DNA of 64,000 nt from Arthrobacter silviterrae (GCF_011045165.1 NZ_JAAKZI010000002.1:186001-250000), one strand, 5' to 3'; shown: positions 1 to 8,903, counted from the first letter of the stretch. The notes: a model not told the origin generated them from the sequence alone. Numbers and translations are program-made.

Positions 1-1388
1 CCCCTGCCCACGCTGCGGCACCGGCTTTTGTGGCTGCGCCGGCCTTCTCCGCCTTCACGTCCGTTCCGGCCTCCCCGGCCATTCCGAGCACCGATGACAT
101 TGACCAGGCCAAAAAGTCCGAAGCTGCAACAGCCGCTGAATCCGCCAAGATCGACGCCCTCCTTGGCTCAGCCAATGAGCGCCTGCAGGGCTCCCTGTCG
201 GGAACCATCCGCGCCAACAGCGCCTACACCGATGCCCTGGTGGCCCTGGACCAGCGCCGCACGGAAGCCACGCAGGCCAAGGCGCAGGCCGATGCCGCCG
301 CCAAGCAATACAAGACGGCCAAGGCCCACCTGGGCGCCCTGGCCGGCAACCTTTACAAGACCGGCGGCATGAACCTGGACGTGCAAGCGTTGATTGGCAG
401 CACCAGTGCCGACAACGCCATGTACCAGGCCTCCACCCTCATGGCGCTGTCCACCGACCGCGCAAACACCTTTGACACCGCTGCGGCAGCCTCGGCAAGC
501 TCGACGGCGTTGCAGGCGCAGGCTGCCGCCGCCCAAAAGGCAGCCGACGACGCCGCCCGCTTGGCCGAGCAGTCCAAGCTGGCCGCCCAATCTGCCACCG
601 GCGCCCTGGCCGCCGTCGTGAAGGAAAACCAGGCCCAGCGGGACGTGCTACTCAAGCAACTGGCCAGCCTCCACAACACCACGGTTGCCCTGGAAGGCGC
701 CCGCGTGGACGGCCTGGCCAAAAAAGCCGAGGAAGCGGCGCTGCAGGCACAGATTGCCGCCTCAACCAGGGCACCAGCGCCGGTGGCCCCCGCTGCACCC
801 GCCGCGCCAGCGCAAAACGCCCCCAGCCAGCCCCAGCCGGCACAGCCAGCCCAGCCCAAGCCCGCCGCGCCGCCAGTTGCCCCGCCGGCGCCGCCCGTCG
901 CACCCCCGGCGCCGCCCGTTCTCCCGCCGGCACCCCCGGTGGTTCCGCCAGTGATTCCGCCGGCGCCTCCCGTGGCCCCGCCCGCGCCCACCCAGCCCAC
1001 AGGCTCCTACATCCAGACCATGGTCAACTTCGCACTGTCCAAGTCCGGCACCCCGTACCAGTGGGGCGGCACCGGGCCTGTGGGCTATGACTGTTCGGGA
1101 CTGGTGCAGCAGGCCTTCGCCGCGGCAGGGGTCTCCGTGCCGCGCACCGGAACGGAACAGTTCTGGGCGGCGCCGCAGCGCGTGCCGCTGTCCCAGATGC
1201 GCTACGGCGACCTGCTGGTCTTTGACGAATCTCCCGCCGGTTCAGGAAGTTTCGGCCACATTGCCATCTACCTCGGCAACGACCAGGTGGTGCAGGCCCT
1301 CTCGCCCGGCTTTGCCACGGGCGTCTATTCGATCTCCAGCATGCTCCAGTTCGGCATGACGCTTTACCCCTACGCCGCCAGGTACTAA
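1..1388 (+). CDS. NlpC/P60 family peptidoglycan hydrolase, 5' end outside window
   Basis: Secreted cell-wall hydrolase of the NlpC/P60 (RipA-like) type, expected to cleave peptide stems of peptidoglycan. The frame is open from base 3 with Ala/Pro-rich codons that look like the end of a signal peptide, so the true start lies upstream; GTG at 30 is only an internal candidate. The order is an Ala/Lys/Gln-rich coiled-coil region (about 70–760), a proline-rich linker built of PPAPPV-type repeats (about 780–1000), then the catalytic domain with YDCSGL carrying the nucleophile Cys and GHIAIYLG carrying the His. It ends 23 bases before the convergent stress-protein gene. The family call is firm; the exact bond cleaved is inference. 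Confidence 0.88.
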   Translation, partial: PAHAAAPAFVAAPAFSAFTSVPASPAIPSTDDIDQAKKSEAATAAESAKIDALLGSANERLQGSLSGTIRANSAYTDALVALDQRRTEATQAKAQADAAAKQYKTAKAHLGALAGNLYKTGGMNLDVQALIGSTSADNAMYQASTLMALSTDRANTFDTAAAASASSTALQAQAAAAQKAADDAARLAEQSKLAAQSATGALAAVVKENQAQRDVLLKQLASLHNTTVALEGARVDGLAKKAEEAALQAQIAASTRAPAPVAPAAPAAPAQNAPSQPQPAQPAQPKPAAPPVAPPAPPVAPPAPPVLPPAPPVVPPVIPPAPPVAPPAPTQPTGSYIQTMVNFALSKSGTPYQWGGTGPVGYDCSGLVQQAFAAAGVSVPRTGTEQFWAAPQRVPLSQMRYGDLLVFDESPAGSGSFGHIAIYLGNDQVVQALSPGFATGVYSISSMLQFGMTLYPYAARY

Positions 1389-1411
1389 ACGCCCCGCTCA
1401 AGCCCTGCAGC

Positions 1412-2416
1412 TCAGGCCTGGAGCAGCGGCCCAAACGCGGAGCGGTCGTTCTGGCGCGGATCCTCGCGGTCCCGGACCACCATGACGGGGCCCTTGGCGT
1501 GGTGCCGCACGCCGTCCGTGGTGGAGCCGAGCATCATGCCGGCGAAGCCGCCGCGCCCGCGGGTGCCCATGACCAGCAGCTCGGAGGTCTCGGAGGCCTT
1601 GACCAGGACGTCGACGGCGGAGCCCTCCACGAGCTTGACCTCAATGGGAAGCTGCGGGAAGTGGGCCCGCAGCCACTTTTCGCCGGCGTCGAGCTGGATC
1701 TGGATCTCGGCAAACAGCGCCTCCCGGTCCACGGGCGCCGGCATCCAGGCAAGTGAGCCGGTGTAGGGCTGCACGGCGCAGATGATGCGCAGGGCAAATC
1801 CGGAGCGTTCGGCCTGTTCGGCAGCCACCAGCACGGCGTAGCGGGCCTGGTCGGACCCGTCCACACCCACCGTGACGACCTTTTCTATTACCGGCATCGG
1901 GGACTTGGGCGGCTGGCCTTCGCCCAGTCGCGGGGCACAACTAAGGGGCACCGTGACGGTGGGGCACTTGGAGTGCGCTGGGAGTGCGGAGCTGACACTG
2001 CCCAGCAGGCGGCCGATGAAGCCGCCGCGGCCGCGGGTGCCAAACACCAGAAGCTCGGCTGTTTCGCTCATTTCCAGGAGCACCCCGGCGGCGTCGCCGT
2101 TTTCCACCCTGGCGTCAATGTCCAGCTCGTCATGGGCAATCTTGGCTGCAGCCTCGCGCAGCACTGCCTCGGCACCCTGGCGGATCACGTCGTCGTCAAC
2201 CGTGGCATAGCCGCCGTCCAGGCCGGAGGCGGCGAAGATGGGAACAGTGTAGGCGGTGACCAGATGCAGCGGAAGCTTGCGCAGCTTGGCCTCCCGTGCG
2301 GCCCACACCAAGGCGCAATTGCTTTGCTCGGATCCGTCAATTCCGACCACAATTCCGGTCGGGGCGGGGATGGGGTCGGGCTGGGCAACAGGGAATGACT
2401 CCTGTGGATCGCTCAT
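1412..2416 (-). CDS. Universal stress protein, two tandem UspA domains
   Basis: A 334-residue cytoplasmic nucleotide-binding stress protein. Two UspA domains are seen in tandem: the first begins with GIVVGIDGSEQ and ends with GTRGRGGFIGRLLGS, the second begins with VTVGVDGSDQ and ends with GTRGRGGFAGMMLGS. Both match the ATP-binding pattern G-x2-G-x9-G-S/T, so both domains should bind ATP. The start ATG at 2416 was chosen because AAGGAGG lies about 7 bases upstream; the frame stays open further upstream but has no better site. Proteins of this architecture are common in actinobacteria and often respond to hypoxia or stationary phase. The specific role here is unknown. Confidence 0.9.
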   Translation of the reverse strand: MSDPQESFPVAQPDPIPAPTGIVVGIDGSEQSNCALVWAAREAKLRKLPLHLVTAYTVPIFAASGLDGGYATVDDDVIRQGAEAVLREAAAKIAHDELDIDARVENGDAAGVLLEMSETAELLVFGTRGRGGFIGRLLGSVSSALPAHSKCPTVTVPLSCAPRLGEGQPPKSPMPVIEKVVTVGVDGSDQARYAVLVAAEQAERSGFALRIICAVQPYTGSLAWMPAPVDREALFAEIQIQLDAGEKWLRAHFPQLPIEVKLVEGSAVDVLVKASETSELLVMGTRGRGGFAGMMLGSTTDGVRHHAKGPVMVVRDREDPRQNDRSAFGPLLQA

Positions 2417-2492
2417 GCTGCGCCTCCTTGTTTTCCTGTGCCGCCGGGGTCGCAGACTCCTGTCCGCCTCCCCTTCGCGGCCTGTACCAGTG

Positions 2493-2521
2493 ACTATTGT
2501 CGGTTGCGGAATCCACGTCAA
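2493..2521 (-). promoter_or_regulatory. Predicted promoter of the universal stress protein gene
   Basis: On the minus strand a −35-like TTGACG (2516–2521) is followed 17 bases later by AATAGT (2493–2498), about 77 bases before the ATG at 2416. The assignment is by consensus only. Confidence 0.4.
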
Positions 2522-2631
2522 GTTCCGCCGGCGGCGTGTGGGATTTGGGCTGTTGTGCAGCCCCCTGCAAGGCACTTTCGGCGCCCCCATGCCGTGTGCG
2601 GCTTTGTCCAATCGAGTGATTTTTTGAAATG

Positions 2632-2658
2632 CTACCCAGCCGTCAAAATGTTGGGTAG
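2632..2658. promoter_or_regulatory. Inverted repeat, possible operator
   Basis: CTACCCA (2632–2638) and TGGGTAG (2652–2658) form perfect 7-bp arms around 13 bases. The repeat lies in the 385-base gap (2417–2801) between the divergent stress-protein and oxidoreductase genes. I see no gene in that gap; it otherwise holds only the stress-protein promoter and the AGGAGG site before 2802. Confidence 0.3.
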
Positions 2659-2801
2659 TGTTCGGATTGGCGCCGCTGCCCGGCATGTGCCTGAAATCAC
2701 ATGCGGGGATCCGGCCCGCACCCATTCAGCTCCATGGTTCGCCCCTGCTCCGGGACGGGCCACCACCGAAGTTCTCCTACCGTTCGAGGAGGCATTCTGC
2801 C

Positions 2802-3452
2802 ATGCTGGCCACGCTTGACCCTGCCCTGACCACTCCTGGTCCCGCACTGAGTCCCAACCCCCCGTCCGACGAACTGCGGCCCGCGGAGGCCACCACCACC
2901 CTGGTGATCGGGTCAGGCTTTTCGGGTCTGGCCATGGCGGCCGAACTCAACCGGCAGGGCATCAAGGCCATCGTGGTGGACTGCTTTTGCCCCACCAACC
3001 CCAATTCCCCGGCACCGCCCACGGGCAACATCAGCCTGGACGCCATGGCGGAGCGCTCGGAAATCATGAGGCTGCTGGAGCACTACGCCCGCCGCCATGA
3101 ACTGGATATCCGCCCTTCCACCTGCGCCACGGCGCTCCTGCACACCAACAGTGAAGAGCCGAACGAACGCCAGTGGTCCGTGCAGACGGCCAACGGCACC
3201 GTCACGGCCCACAGCATTGTGTTCACGCGCGGGGCGCTGAACCAGCTGCGCCGCATGTTGCGCGAGCTCGGGGTGAACACGGGCCACGATTTCACTAATG
3301 CCCTGCATTCCGTGGGCCTGTATTTGGTGGGCGTGGGCGACCTGGTGCTGCCGAGCACCCAGGAAATCCTGCACCAGGCCAAGCGGGCGGGTGCGTCCAT
3401 CGCCCACCGCGTGGCCTTGCGCGAAGGCACGCCCGCCGCCGCCACTGCCTAG
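2802..3452 (+). CDS. Short NAD(P)/FAD-binding oxidoreductase-like protein
   Basis: A 216-residue protein with an N-terminal Rossmann motif: TTLVIGSGFSGLAMAAEL contains GxGxxG followed by the expected helix, as in flavin monooxygenases and related FAD/NAD(P)-binding oxidoreductases. Those families are usually 350–500 residues long. Here the middle substrate domain is nearly absent and the chain passes directly to a C-terminal segment ending near LVGVGDLVLPSTQEI. It could be a minimal flavoprotein or the product of a deleted gene that stayed in frame. ATG at 2802 is preceded by CGAGGAGG at a good distance. Neighbours give no functional clue. The Rossmann fold is clear; the reaction is unknown. 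Confidence 0.6.
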   Translation: MLATLDPALTTPGPALSPNPPSDELRPAEATTTLVIGSGFSGLAMAAELNRQGIKAIVVDCFCPTNPNSPAPPTGNISLDAMAERSEIMRLLEHYARRHELDIRPSTCATALLHTNSEEPNERQWSVQTANGTVTAHSIVFTRGALNQLRRMLRELGVNTGHDFTNALHSVGLYLVGVGDLVLPSTQEILHQAKRAGASIAHRVALREGTPAAATA

Positions 3453-3535
3453 AGGCGGCGCCACTCCCCCGGGGCCGGCGCTACCTCCCAGACCGCGGCT
3501 GCAGCCCAGGCAGGCCCCCGGCAGCTATTCGGCAG

Positions 3536-4159
3536 CTAGTCGGAAGCCTTGAGACGCTTGCGGGCCACCCCGACCATGGCAACCACCACAACCACCAGCA
3601 CGCCCATGAGGCCAAACACGCTCCACGGCACGCCTCCCCCATCGGGGGCCGCCTGCGCGGCCGCCGCGGACGGCGCCTGGATCGATTCGGCTGGTCCCGC
3701 CACGGCCCCGGAGCCGGCTGCGGCGGCCTTCGCGGTGAAGGTGAACTGCCCTTCCACGGGGTGCGAGTCGGAGGAGACCAGGCGCCACTGCACCGTGTAC
3801 TTTCCGGCCGGGGCGCCGGGCTTGACGGCCTGCGTGGCCACGTTGTCCAGCACGGACACCGCCCCTTCGGACCAATTGGTGCCCGCGGCATCCAGCACCT
3901 TGACCTCGGCACCAATCGCGGCAGGGGTGTTGCTCATGGTCAGGGTGACAACGTGGGGCGCGGTCGCCACGGAGGAGCCGTCGGCCGGGGAAGTCGCCTC
4001 CAGGGCGTCGTGCGCCTGGGCCGCCCCGGAGCCGCCCAGCAGCGCCAGCAGGACGACGGCGGCACCCGCCAGGGCGCGCCACAAGACCTTGGTGCCGTCC
4101 GGCACCGCCGGAGGTGTCATGTTCGTCTCAAAAACCTGTGGCCGGGAGAGCGGTTTCAC
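3536..4159 (-). CDS. CopC domain-containing copper-binding protein, membrane anchored
   Basis: A 207-residue exported protein of the CopC/YcnJ-N type. After a hydrophobic signal segment ending in AQA, the mature chain starts with HDALEATSPADG, as in CopC proteins where the N-terminal His is a copper ligand. A second typical feature is SSDSHPVEGQFTF. A flexible Ala/Pro linker and a C-terminal membrane helix followed by RKRLK anchor it outside the cytoplasm. GTG at 4159 has AAGGA 10 bases upstream; ATG at 4120 (194 residues) is an alternative with a more typical signal peptide. A −10-like TAGTCT lies at about 4202–4207 on this strand. No CopD or other copper gene is adjacent. Confidence 0.8.
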   Translation of the reverse strand: MKPLSRPQVFETNMTPPAVPDGTKVLWRALAGAAVVLLALLGGSGAAQAHDALEATSPADGSSVATAPHVVTLTMSNTPAAIGAEVKVLDAAGTNWSEGAVSVLDNVATQAVKPGAPAGKYTVQWRLVSSDSHPVEGQFTFTAKAAAAGSGAVAGPAESIQAPSAAAAQAAPDGGGVPWSVFGLMGVLVVVVVAMVGVARKRLKASD

Positions 4160-4255
4160 GTGCTGTGCGTCCTTGCGGTAGGGGAAAGGGCTTCAATCCC
4201 AGACTAACTGAGCCAGGTGGGAACATCCTGCGTAAAGACGCCGCCAAAGCGCCCC

Positions 4256-4286
4256 GGCACCTGCCCTGCCACAGCGAGAAGGTGCC
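4256..4286. repeat. Inverted repeat in the copC–permease intergenic region
   Basis: GGCACCT and AGGTGCC form 7-bp arms around 17 bases. The remainder of 4160–4421 holds the copC promoter on the minus strand and a −10-like TAGTAT (4367–4372) about 50 bases before the permease ATG. I see no riboswitch-like conserved core. Confidence 0.25.
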
Positions 4287-4421
4287 AGGGGCAGGCAGGG
4301 TGGGGACCGGCGTCGTGCCTTGGCATGCGTGCCGGCGCAGCCCCGGTATGACGCGCCGTGACCCGTTAGTATTTCTCCAGGTGGCTTTTTCGTCTCTACA
4401 CTTCGCCCGGGAGGGCATTCA

Positions 4422-5876
4422 ATGGCAATAAAAACGGCAGCCCGCATGTCTGCGGTCGACAAGTACTTCATGATCACCGAGCGCGGTTCCAACTATTCGC
4501 GGGAAATTCGCGGCGGCTTCGCCACGTTCTTTGCCATGAGCTACATTGTGGTGCTCAACCCGCTGATCCTCAACGTGGCCGACTCCTCCGGCGGCATGCT
4601 CGGCATTGAGCGCGTGGCCGCCGCGACAGCATTTGTGGCCGGCATCCTGACCATCCTCATGGGCGCCTGGGCCAAGCACCCCTTCGCCCTGGCCACGGGG
4701 CTCGGCGTCAACGCGTTTGTGGCCGTGACCATTGTGGCCAACCCGGGGCTGACCTGGCCCGACATGATGGGGCTGGTCATGATCTCCGGCATCACCATGT
4801 TCATCCTGGTGCTCACCGGCTTCCGCACCGCCGTGTTCCGTGCCGTGCCGGAAAGCCTGAAGACGGCCATTGTGGTGGGCATCGGCATGTTCATTGCGCT
4901 GATCGGGCTGGTCAATGCCGGCTTTGTGCGCCGCATCCCCGACGTGGCCGGCACCACTGTCCCCGTGGGGCTGGGCTTTGACGGCAAGCTCGCCGGCTGG
5001 CCCACCCTGGTCTTTGTGGTGGGCCTGGTCCTGACCATTGTGCTGGTGGTCCGCAAGGTCCGCGGCGCCATCCTGATTGGCATCATCGCCTCCACCATCC
5101 TGGCCAACATCCTTGAGGCCGTCTTCCACATCGGCCCGTCCTTTGACGGCAAGGTCCACAACCCCGCGGGCTGGTCGCTGGTGTCCCCCGAAATGTCCAA
5201 GTGGAGCCTGCCGGACCTGAGCCTCATCGGCCAGTTCAACCTGTTTGGCGCCTTTGCCCACCTGGGCGGGCTCGCCGCGGCGCTGCTGGCCTTTGTGATC
5301 CTGCTGAGCATCTTCTTTGACGCCATGGGCACCATGGTGGGGCTGGCCGGGGAGGCCGGGACCCTGCGCGCGGACGGCACCATCCCCAACGTGGACCGGG
5401 TGCTGCTGGTGGATGCCTTTGGCGCGATTGCCGGCGGCGGCGCGTCCACGTCCTCCAACCAGATTTTCGTTGAATCCGGCGCCGGCATCGGTGAAGGCGC
5501 CCGCACGGGCCTGGCCTCCATTGTGACGGGGCTGCTGCTCCTCCTGGCCATGTTTGTCACCCCGCTGATCAAGCTGGTTCCCTTTGAGGCCGTGGCCCCC
5601 GCCCTGGTGGTGGTGGGCTTCATGATGGTCTCCCAGGTGGGCAAGATCGACTGGTCCGACTGGGGCCTGGCCATCCCGGCGTTCCTGACCTTCACCCTCA
5701 TGCCGTTCACGTACTCCATTGCCAACGGCCTTGGCGCCGGCTTCATCGCCTACGTGCTGATCCGCCTGTTCCAGGGCCGAGCCCGCGAAATCCACCCGCT
5801 CATGTGGGCCGTGGCGGCGGCGTTCGTGCTGTTCTTCGGCATCGGCACGGTGGAAGCCTGGTTCGGGATCAAGTAG
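4422..5876 (+). CDS. NCS2 family purine permease (AzgA-like)
   Basis: A 484-residue integral membrane protein of the nucleobase:cation symporter-2 superfamily, AzgA/GhxP branch (hypoxanthine, guanine or adenine uptake). The N-terminus YSREIRGGFATFFAMSYIVVLNP is characteristic of the branch. The chain carries about 12–14 hydrophobic segments, the motif GLGVNAFVA in the first repeat, and FFDAMGTMVGLAGEAG plus FVESGAGIGEGARTG in the second. ATG at 4422 follows GGGAGGG at a normal distance. The length is close to the family norm (430–490). It stands alone, with the 53-nt hairpin 5931–5983 after its stop. The exact purine cannot be read from sequence. Confidence 0.88.
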   Translation: MAIKTAARMSAVDKYFMITERGSNYSREIRGGFATFFAMSYIVVLNPLILNVADSSGGMLGIERVAAATAFVAGILTILMGAWAKHPFALATGLGVNAFVAVTIVANPGLTWPDMMGLVMISGITMFILVLTGFRTAVFRAVPESLKTAIVVGIGMFIALIGLVNAGFVRRIPDVAGTTVPVGLGFDGKLAGWPTLVFVVGLVLTIVLVVRKVRGAILIGIIASTILANILEAVFHIGPSFDGKVHNPAGWSLVSPEMSKWSLPDLSLIGQFNLFGAFAHLGGLAAALLAFVILLSIFFDAMGTMVGLAGEAGTLRADGTIPNVDRVLLVDAFGAIAGGGASTSSNQIFVESGAGIGEGARTGLASIVTGLLLLLAMFVTPLIKLVPFEAVAPALVVVGFMMVSQVGKIDWSDWGLAIPAFLTFTLMPFTYSIANGLGAGFIAYVLIRLFQGRAREIHPLMWAVAAAFVLFFGIGTVEAWFGIK

Positions 5877-5930
5877 CTCCCCCGCTTCGCCGTCCCTCCG
5901 CCTCCACGCCCTCTCCCCTCCCCTCCGCCG

Positions 5931-5983
5931 AGCGGGCATTTAACGTGGATGTTTCGCCGCAACATCCACGTTAAGTGCCCGTT
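5931..5983. repeat. Perfect long hairpin, possible terminator or dispersed palindrome
   Basis: The left arm 5931–5953 and right arm 5961–5983 pair over 23 bp (two G–U wobbles) around a 7-base loop. The core is AACGTGGATGTT facing AACATCCACGTT. There is no T-tract on either strand. It lies 55 bases after the purine permease stop and just before the −10-like TAATCT (5991–5996) upstream of hutG. Confidence 0.6.
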
Positions 5984-6062
5984 GGCGCGTTAATCTGTGA
6001 TGTCAGACGGCGGCCTGCCCTTCCGGGTGGCAATCCCGGCGCGGCTGCGGTTGGCTGGAACC

Positions 6063-7028
6063 ATGGACTTCACCTCACTCACCGTTGACACCCCCGCCTC
6101 CGCCTGGACCGGAAGGAACGACGGCGACGGGCCGGCGCACCGGCGCTGGTGGCAGGCAGTGGCCACTCCCCCGTCCGGTACTTCCGATGCCGCCGCTTCC
6201 CCGTCCTCCGCGGCCCCCGCCGCGCTGCTTGGCTTTCGCTCCGATGAGGGTGTGCGCCGCAATGCAGGCCGCGTGGGTGCCGCAGCCGCCCCGGCCGCGA
6301 TCCGCGCCGCGCTGGGCTCGCTGGCCTTCCACGGCTCCCGGGCCGTCACCGACGTGGGGGACGTGGTGGTGGCCGGAGATGCCCTGGAGGAGGGCCAGGC
6401 GCGCGCCGGGCGCGCCCTCACTGCCATGCTCGACGCCGGACAGCTCACCTTTGTCCTGGGCGGCGGGCACGAAACCGCCTTTGCCAGCTACCTGGGCGTT
6501 GCCGGCACGGCGGCAGTGGCCAATGGCGCCCGCCTGGGCGTGCTGAACCTGGACGCCCACTTTGACCTGAGGGACGCCCCGGCACCCACCTCCGGCACGC
6601 CGTTCCTCCAGATGGCCCGAGCGGAAGCCGCCGCGGGACGCGAACTGAACTACGCCGTCGTCGGCATCAGCGAACCCAACAACACGCGCGTGCTCTTTGA
6701 CACCGCCCATGAGCTGGATGTGAAGTACCTCCTCGACGAGGACTGCTCGGCGGAGCGGACGGCCGCCTTTGTGTCCTCCTTCCTGGAAACCGTGGACATT
6801 GTGTACCTGACAATTGACCTGGATGTACTGCCGGCTTCCGTGGCGCCGGGCGTCAGTGCCCCCGCCGCCTACGGCGTGCCGCTGCCGGTCATCGCCGCCG
6901 TATGCCGCCAGGTTGCCGCGAGCGGGAAGCTGTTCCACTTCGACGTGGCCGAGCTGAACCCGGAGTTCGACATCGACAACCGCACGGCCAAGGTTGCCGC
7001 ACGGCTCATCGACACGCTGCTGCGGTAG
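6063..7028 (+). CDS. hutG: Formimidoylglutamase (arginase family)
   Basis: A 321-residue manganese hydrolase of the ureohydrolase fold, predicted to split N-formimidoyl-L-glutamate into glutamate and formamide, the last step of one histidine degradation route. The metal-binding motifs are in order: GGGHE, LNLDAHFDLRD and YLTIDLDVLPASVAPG. Length matches HutG. ATG at 6063 was chosen over GTG 5997/ATG 6000, which sit directly against a −10-like TAATCT (5991–5996). Histidine ammonia-lyase lies 6 kb downstream on the other strand, which supports the hut assignment over agmatinase. No hutU or hutI is in the window. Confidence 0.85.
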   Translation: MDFTSLTVDTPASAWTGRNDGDGPAHRRWWQAVATPPSGTSDAAASPSSAAPAALLGFRSDEGVRRNAGRVGAAAAPAAIRAALGSLAFHGSRAVTDVGDVVVAGDALEEGQARAGRALTAMLDAGQLTFVLGGGHETAFASYLGVAGTAAVANGARLGVLNLDAHFDLRDAPAPTSGTPFLQMARAEAAAGRELNYAVVGISEPNNTRVLFDTAHELDVKYLLDEDCSAERTAAFVSSFLETVDIVYLTIDLDVLPASVAPGVSAPAAYGVPLPVIAAVCRQVAASGKLFHFDVAELNPEFDIDNRTAKVAARLIDTLLR

Positions 7029-7145
7029 CGGATGCGCGGGACAGCTCCCGTCTCCCGCGTTATTTCTGCGCGTGGCCCGGACTTTCGCGGCCGGGACTCG
7101 CTAGGCTCAACCCATGGGCCCCGGCCCGGGCGGAAGGAGCCAACA

Positions 7146-8864
7146 ATGAACCATGCCAGCGCGGAAACTGGTGCCCGCACCCTGGTCGACACGGCCATTG
7201 CCGAGCTGGCCGAAGGCGAAACGCGGTGGGCGGCGCTTCCCCTCGCCGGACGGCGGGCCATGCTCGGCGAGGTCCGGCGCCGGGTGGGGGCCCACGCCCG
7301 GGAATGGGTGGCGGCAGCGGCGCAGATCAAGCGCCTGCCCGCCGATTCCCCACTGATGGGCGAGGAATGGCTGTCCGGGCCCTATGCGCTGGCCGCCGCA
7401 CTCGGGGTCCTGGAGAATTCCCTCGCAGCCCTCGACACCGGCAGGAGCCCGGTTGAATCCGCACACTTTGGCGAAGCGAACGGCCAGGCCACAGTCCAGG
7501 TGGTGCCGCTGTCCGCCATGGATTCCCTGCTGCTCAGCGGTTTCAGTGCTGAAGTCTGGCTGCGGCCAGGGGTCGGCAAGGCGGCCTCCGTCGCCGGCGC
7601 GGGGCTCGCCCAGCGGACCCCGCAGGACACCCGGGGCATCGGCGTGGTCCTGGGCGCGGGCAACATCCTCTCGATCGCACCCCTGGACGTTCTCTACGAA
7701 CTCCTGGCAAACAATCGCGTGGTTGCGCTGAAATTGAACCCCCTGACGGACCCCATGCTGGAGGCTTTAACCAAGATCTTCACACCGTTTATCAACCTGG
7801 GCGCCTTGCGCATCCTCACCGGCGGGGCCGACGTCGGGGGCCTCCTGGTGGAGCACCCCCAGGTGGCGCACGTGCACTTGACCGGCAGCGCCGCAACGCA
7901 CGACGCCATTGTGTGGGGCACCGGCCAGCAGGCCGCGGACCGCAAGGCGGCCGGCACCCCACGCCTGGGCAAGCCCATCACCAGCGAGCTGGGCGGCGTC
8001 TCCCCAACCATCATCATTCCGGGCAAGTGGAGCCGGGCGGACATCACCTTCCAGGCCCAGCATGTCGCCACCCAGCGCCTGCACAACGGCGGCTACAACT
8101 GCATTGCGTCGCAGGCCGTGGTGATTTCGGCCGAGTGGGGGCAAAAGCAGGAATTTCTTGCGGCACTCCGCAACGCCCTGGACACCGCGCCGCCACGGGA
8201 GGCCTACTACCCCGGCAGCGACGACAGGATGGCCGCGGCCGCCGCAGCCCACCCCTCCGCCGAACGGCTCGGGGAGGCGGGCCAGCGCCTGCTTATCACG
8301 GGCCTCTCCCCCAAGGACACGGAAGAGGTGCTGGAGCAGGAGTACCTTGCCCCCGTGCTTGGCGTGGTGGAAATTGAGGGCAGCGGCCGGGAGTTCCTGG
8401 ACCGGGCCGCCGCCGCTGCCAATGAACGCCTCGCCGGGACCCTGGGCGCCAACGTCATTGCCAGCCCCGGCACCATCAAGGGTCTGGGCCCCTCCTTTGA
8501 GCGCTTCATTGCCTCCCTCAGGTACGGGACCATCGGCATCAACGCATGGACCGCCGTCGGATTCCTGAGCCCGGCAGCAACCTGGGGCGGGTTCCCGGGC
8601 CACACCCTTGACGACGTCCAAAGCGGCATCGGCGTGGTCCACAACGCCCTTCTGCTGGCCGACACCGAGCGCACCGTGGTCCGCGGCCCGTTCCGGCCTT
8701 CGCCCCGGTCCCTGCTGCACGGGGAGTTCTCGCTCACGCCCACGCCGCCCTGGTATGTCACAAACAGGACGGCGGCCGTGACGGGAGAACGGCTGACGCA
8801 GTTCGCGGCAGACCCCCGCTGGCGGCGTGTTCCGGCAATCCTCGTATCCGCCCTTCGCGGCTGA
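7146..8864 (+). CDS. Aldehyde dehydrogenase family protein
   Basis: A 572-residue member of the NAD(P)-dependent aldehyde dehydrogenase superfamily. The catalytic Cys is in GGYNCIASQ (about residue 319) and the general-base Glu in SELGGVSP (about residue 280). The cofactor loop HLTGSAATHDAI replaces the usual FTGS motif with HLTGS, and the chain is longer than the ~480–500 residues of classical members, so this is a divergent branch of unknown substrate. The start ATG has GGAAGGAG 6–8 bases upstream. It follows hutG by 117 bases on the same strand and may be co-transcribed. A role in handling a histidine-derived aldehyde is only a guess. Confidence 0.75.
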   Translation: MNHASAETGARTLVDTAIAELAEGETRWAALPLAGRRAMLGEVRRRVGAHAREWVAAAAQIKRLPADSPLMGEEWLSGPYALAAALGVLENSLAALDTGRSPVESAHFGEANGQATVQVVPLSAMDSLLLSGFSAEVWLRPGVGKAASVAGAGLAQRTPQDTRGIGVVLGAGNILSIAPLDVLYELLANNRVVALKLNPLTDPMLEALTKIFTPFINLGALRILTGGADVGGLLVEHPQVAHVHLTGSAATHDAIVWGTGQQAADRKAAGTPRLGKPITSELGGVSPTIIIPGKWSRADITFQAQHVATQRLHNGGYNCIASQAVVISAEWGQKQEFLAALRNALDTAPPREAYYPGSDDRMAAAAAAHPSAERLGEAGQRLLITGLSPKDTEEVLEQEYLAPVLGVVEIEGSGREFLDRAAAAANERLAGTLGANVIASPGTIKGLGPSFERFIASLRYGTIGINAWTAVGFLSPAATWGGFPGHTLDDVQSGIGVVHNALLLADTERTVVRGPFRPSPRSLLHGEFSLTPTPPWYVTNRTAAVTGERLTQFAADPRWRRVPAILVSALRG

Positions 8865-8903
8865 ACGCGCCAGCCGGGGCCGGACGGGCCGCCGCCCAAC
8901 CGC

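Noticed and set aside
4160-4421. Purine riboswitch ahead of the NCS2 permease
   Set aside because: No three-way-junction core or conserved loop sequences were found; only a simple inverted repeat and a −10-like box.
4419-5939. 506-codon minus-strand frame opposite the purine permease
   Set aside because: His/Gln/Gly-rich shadow translation; the plus strand carries a complete NCS2 protein.
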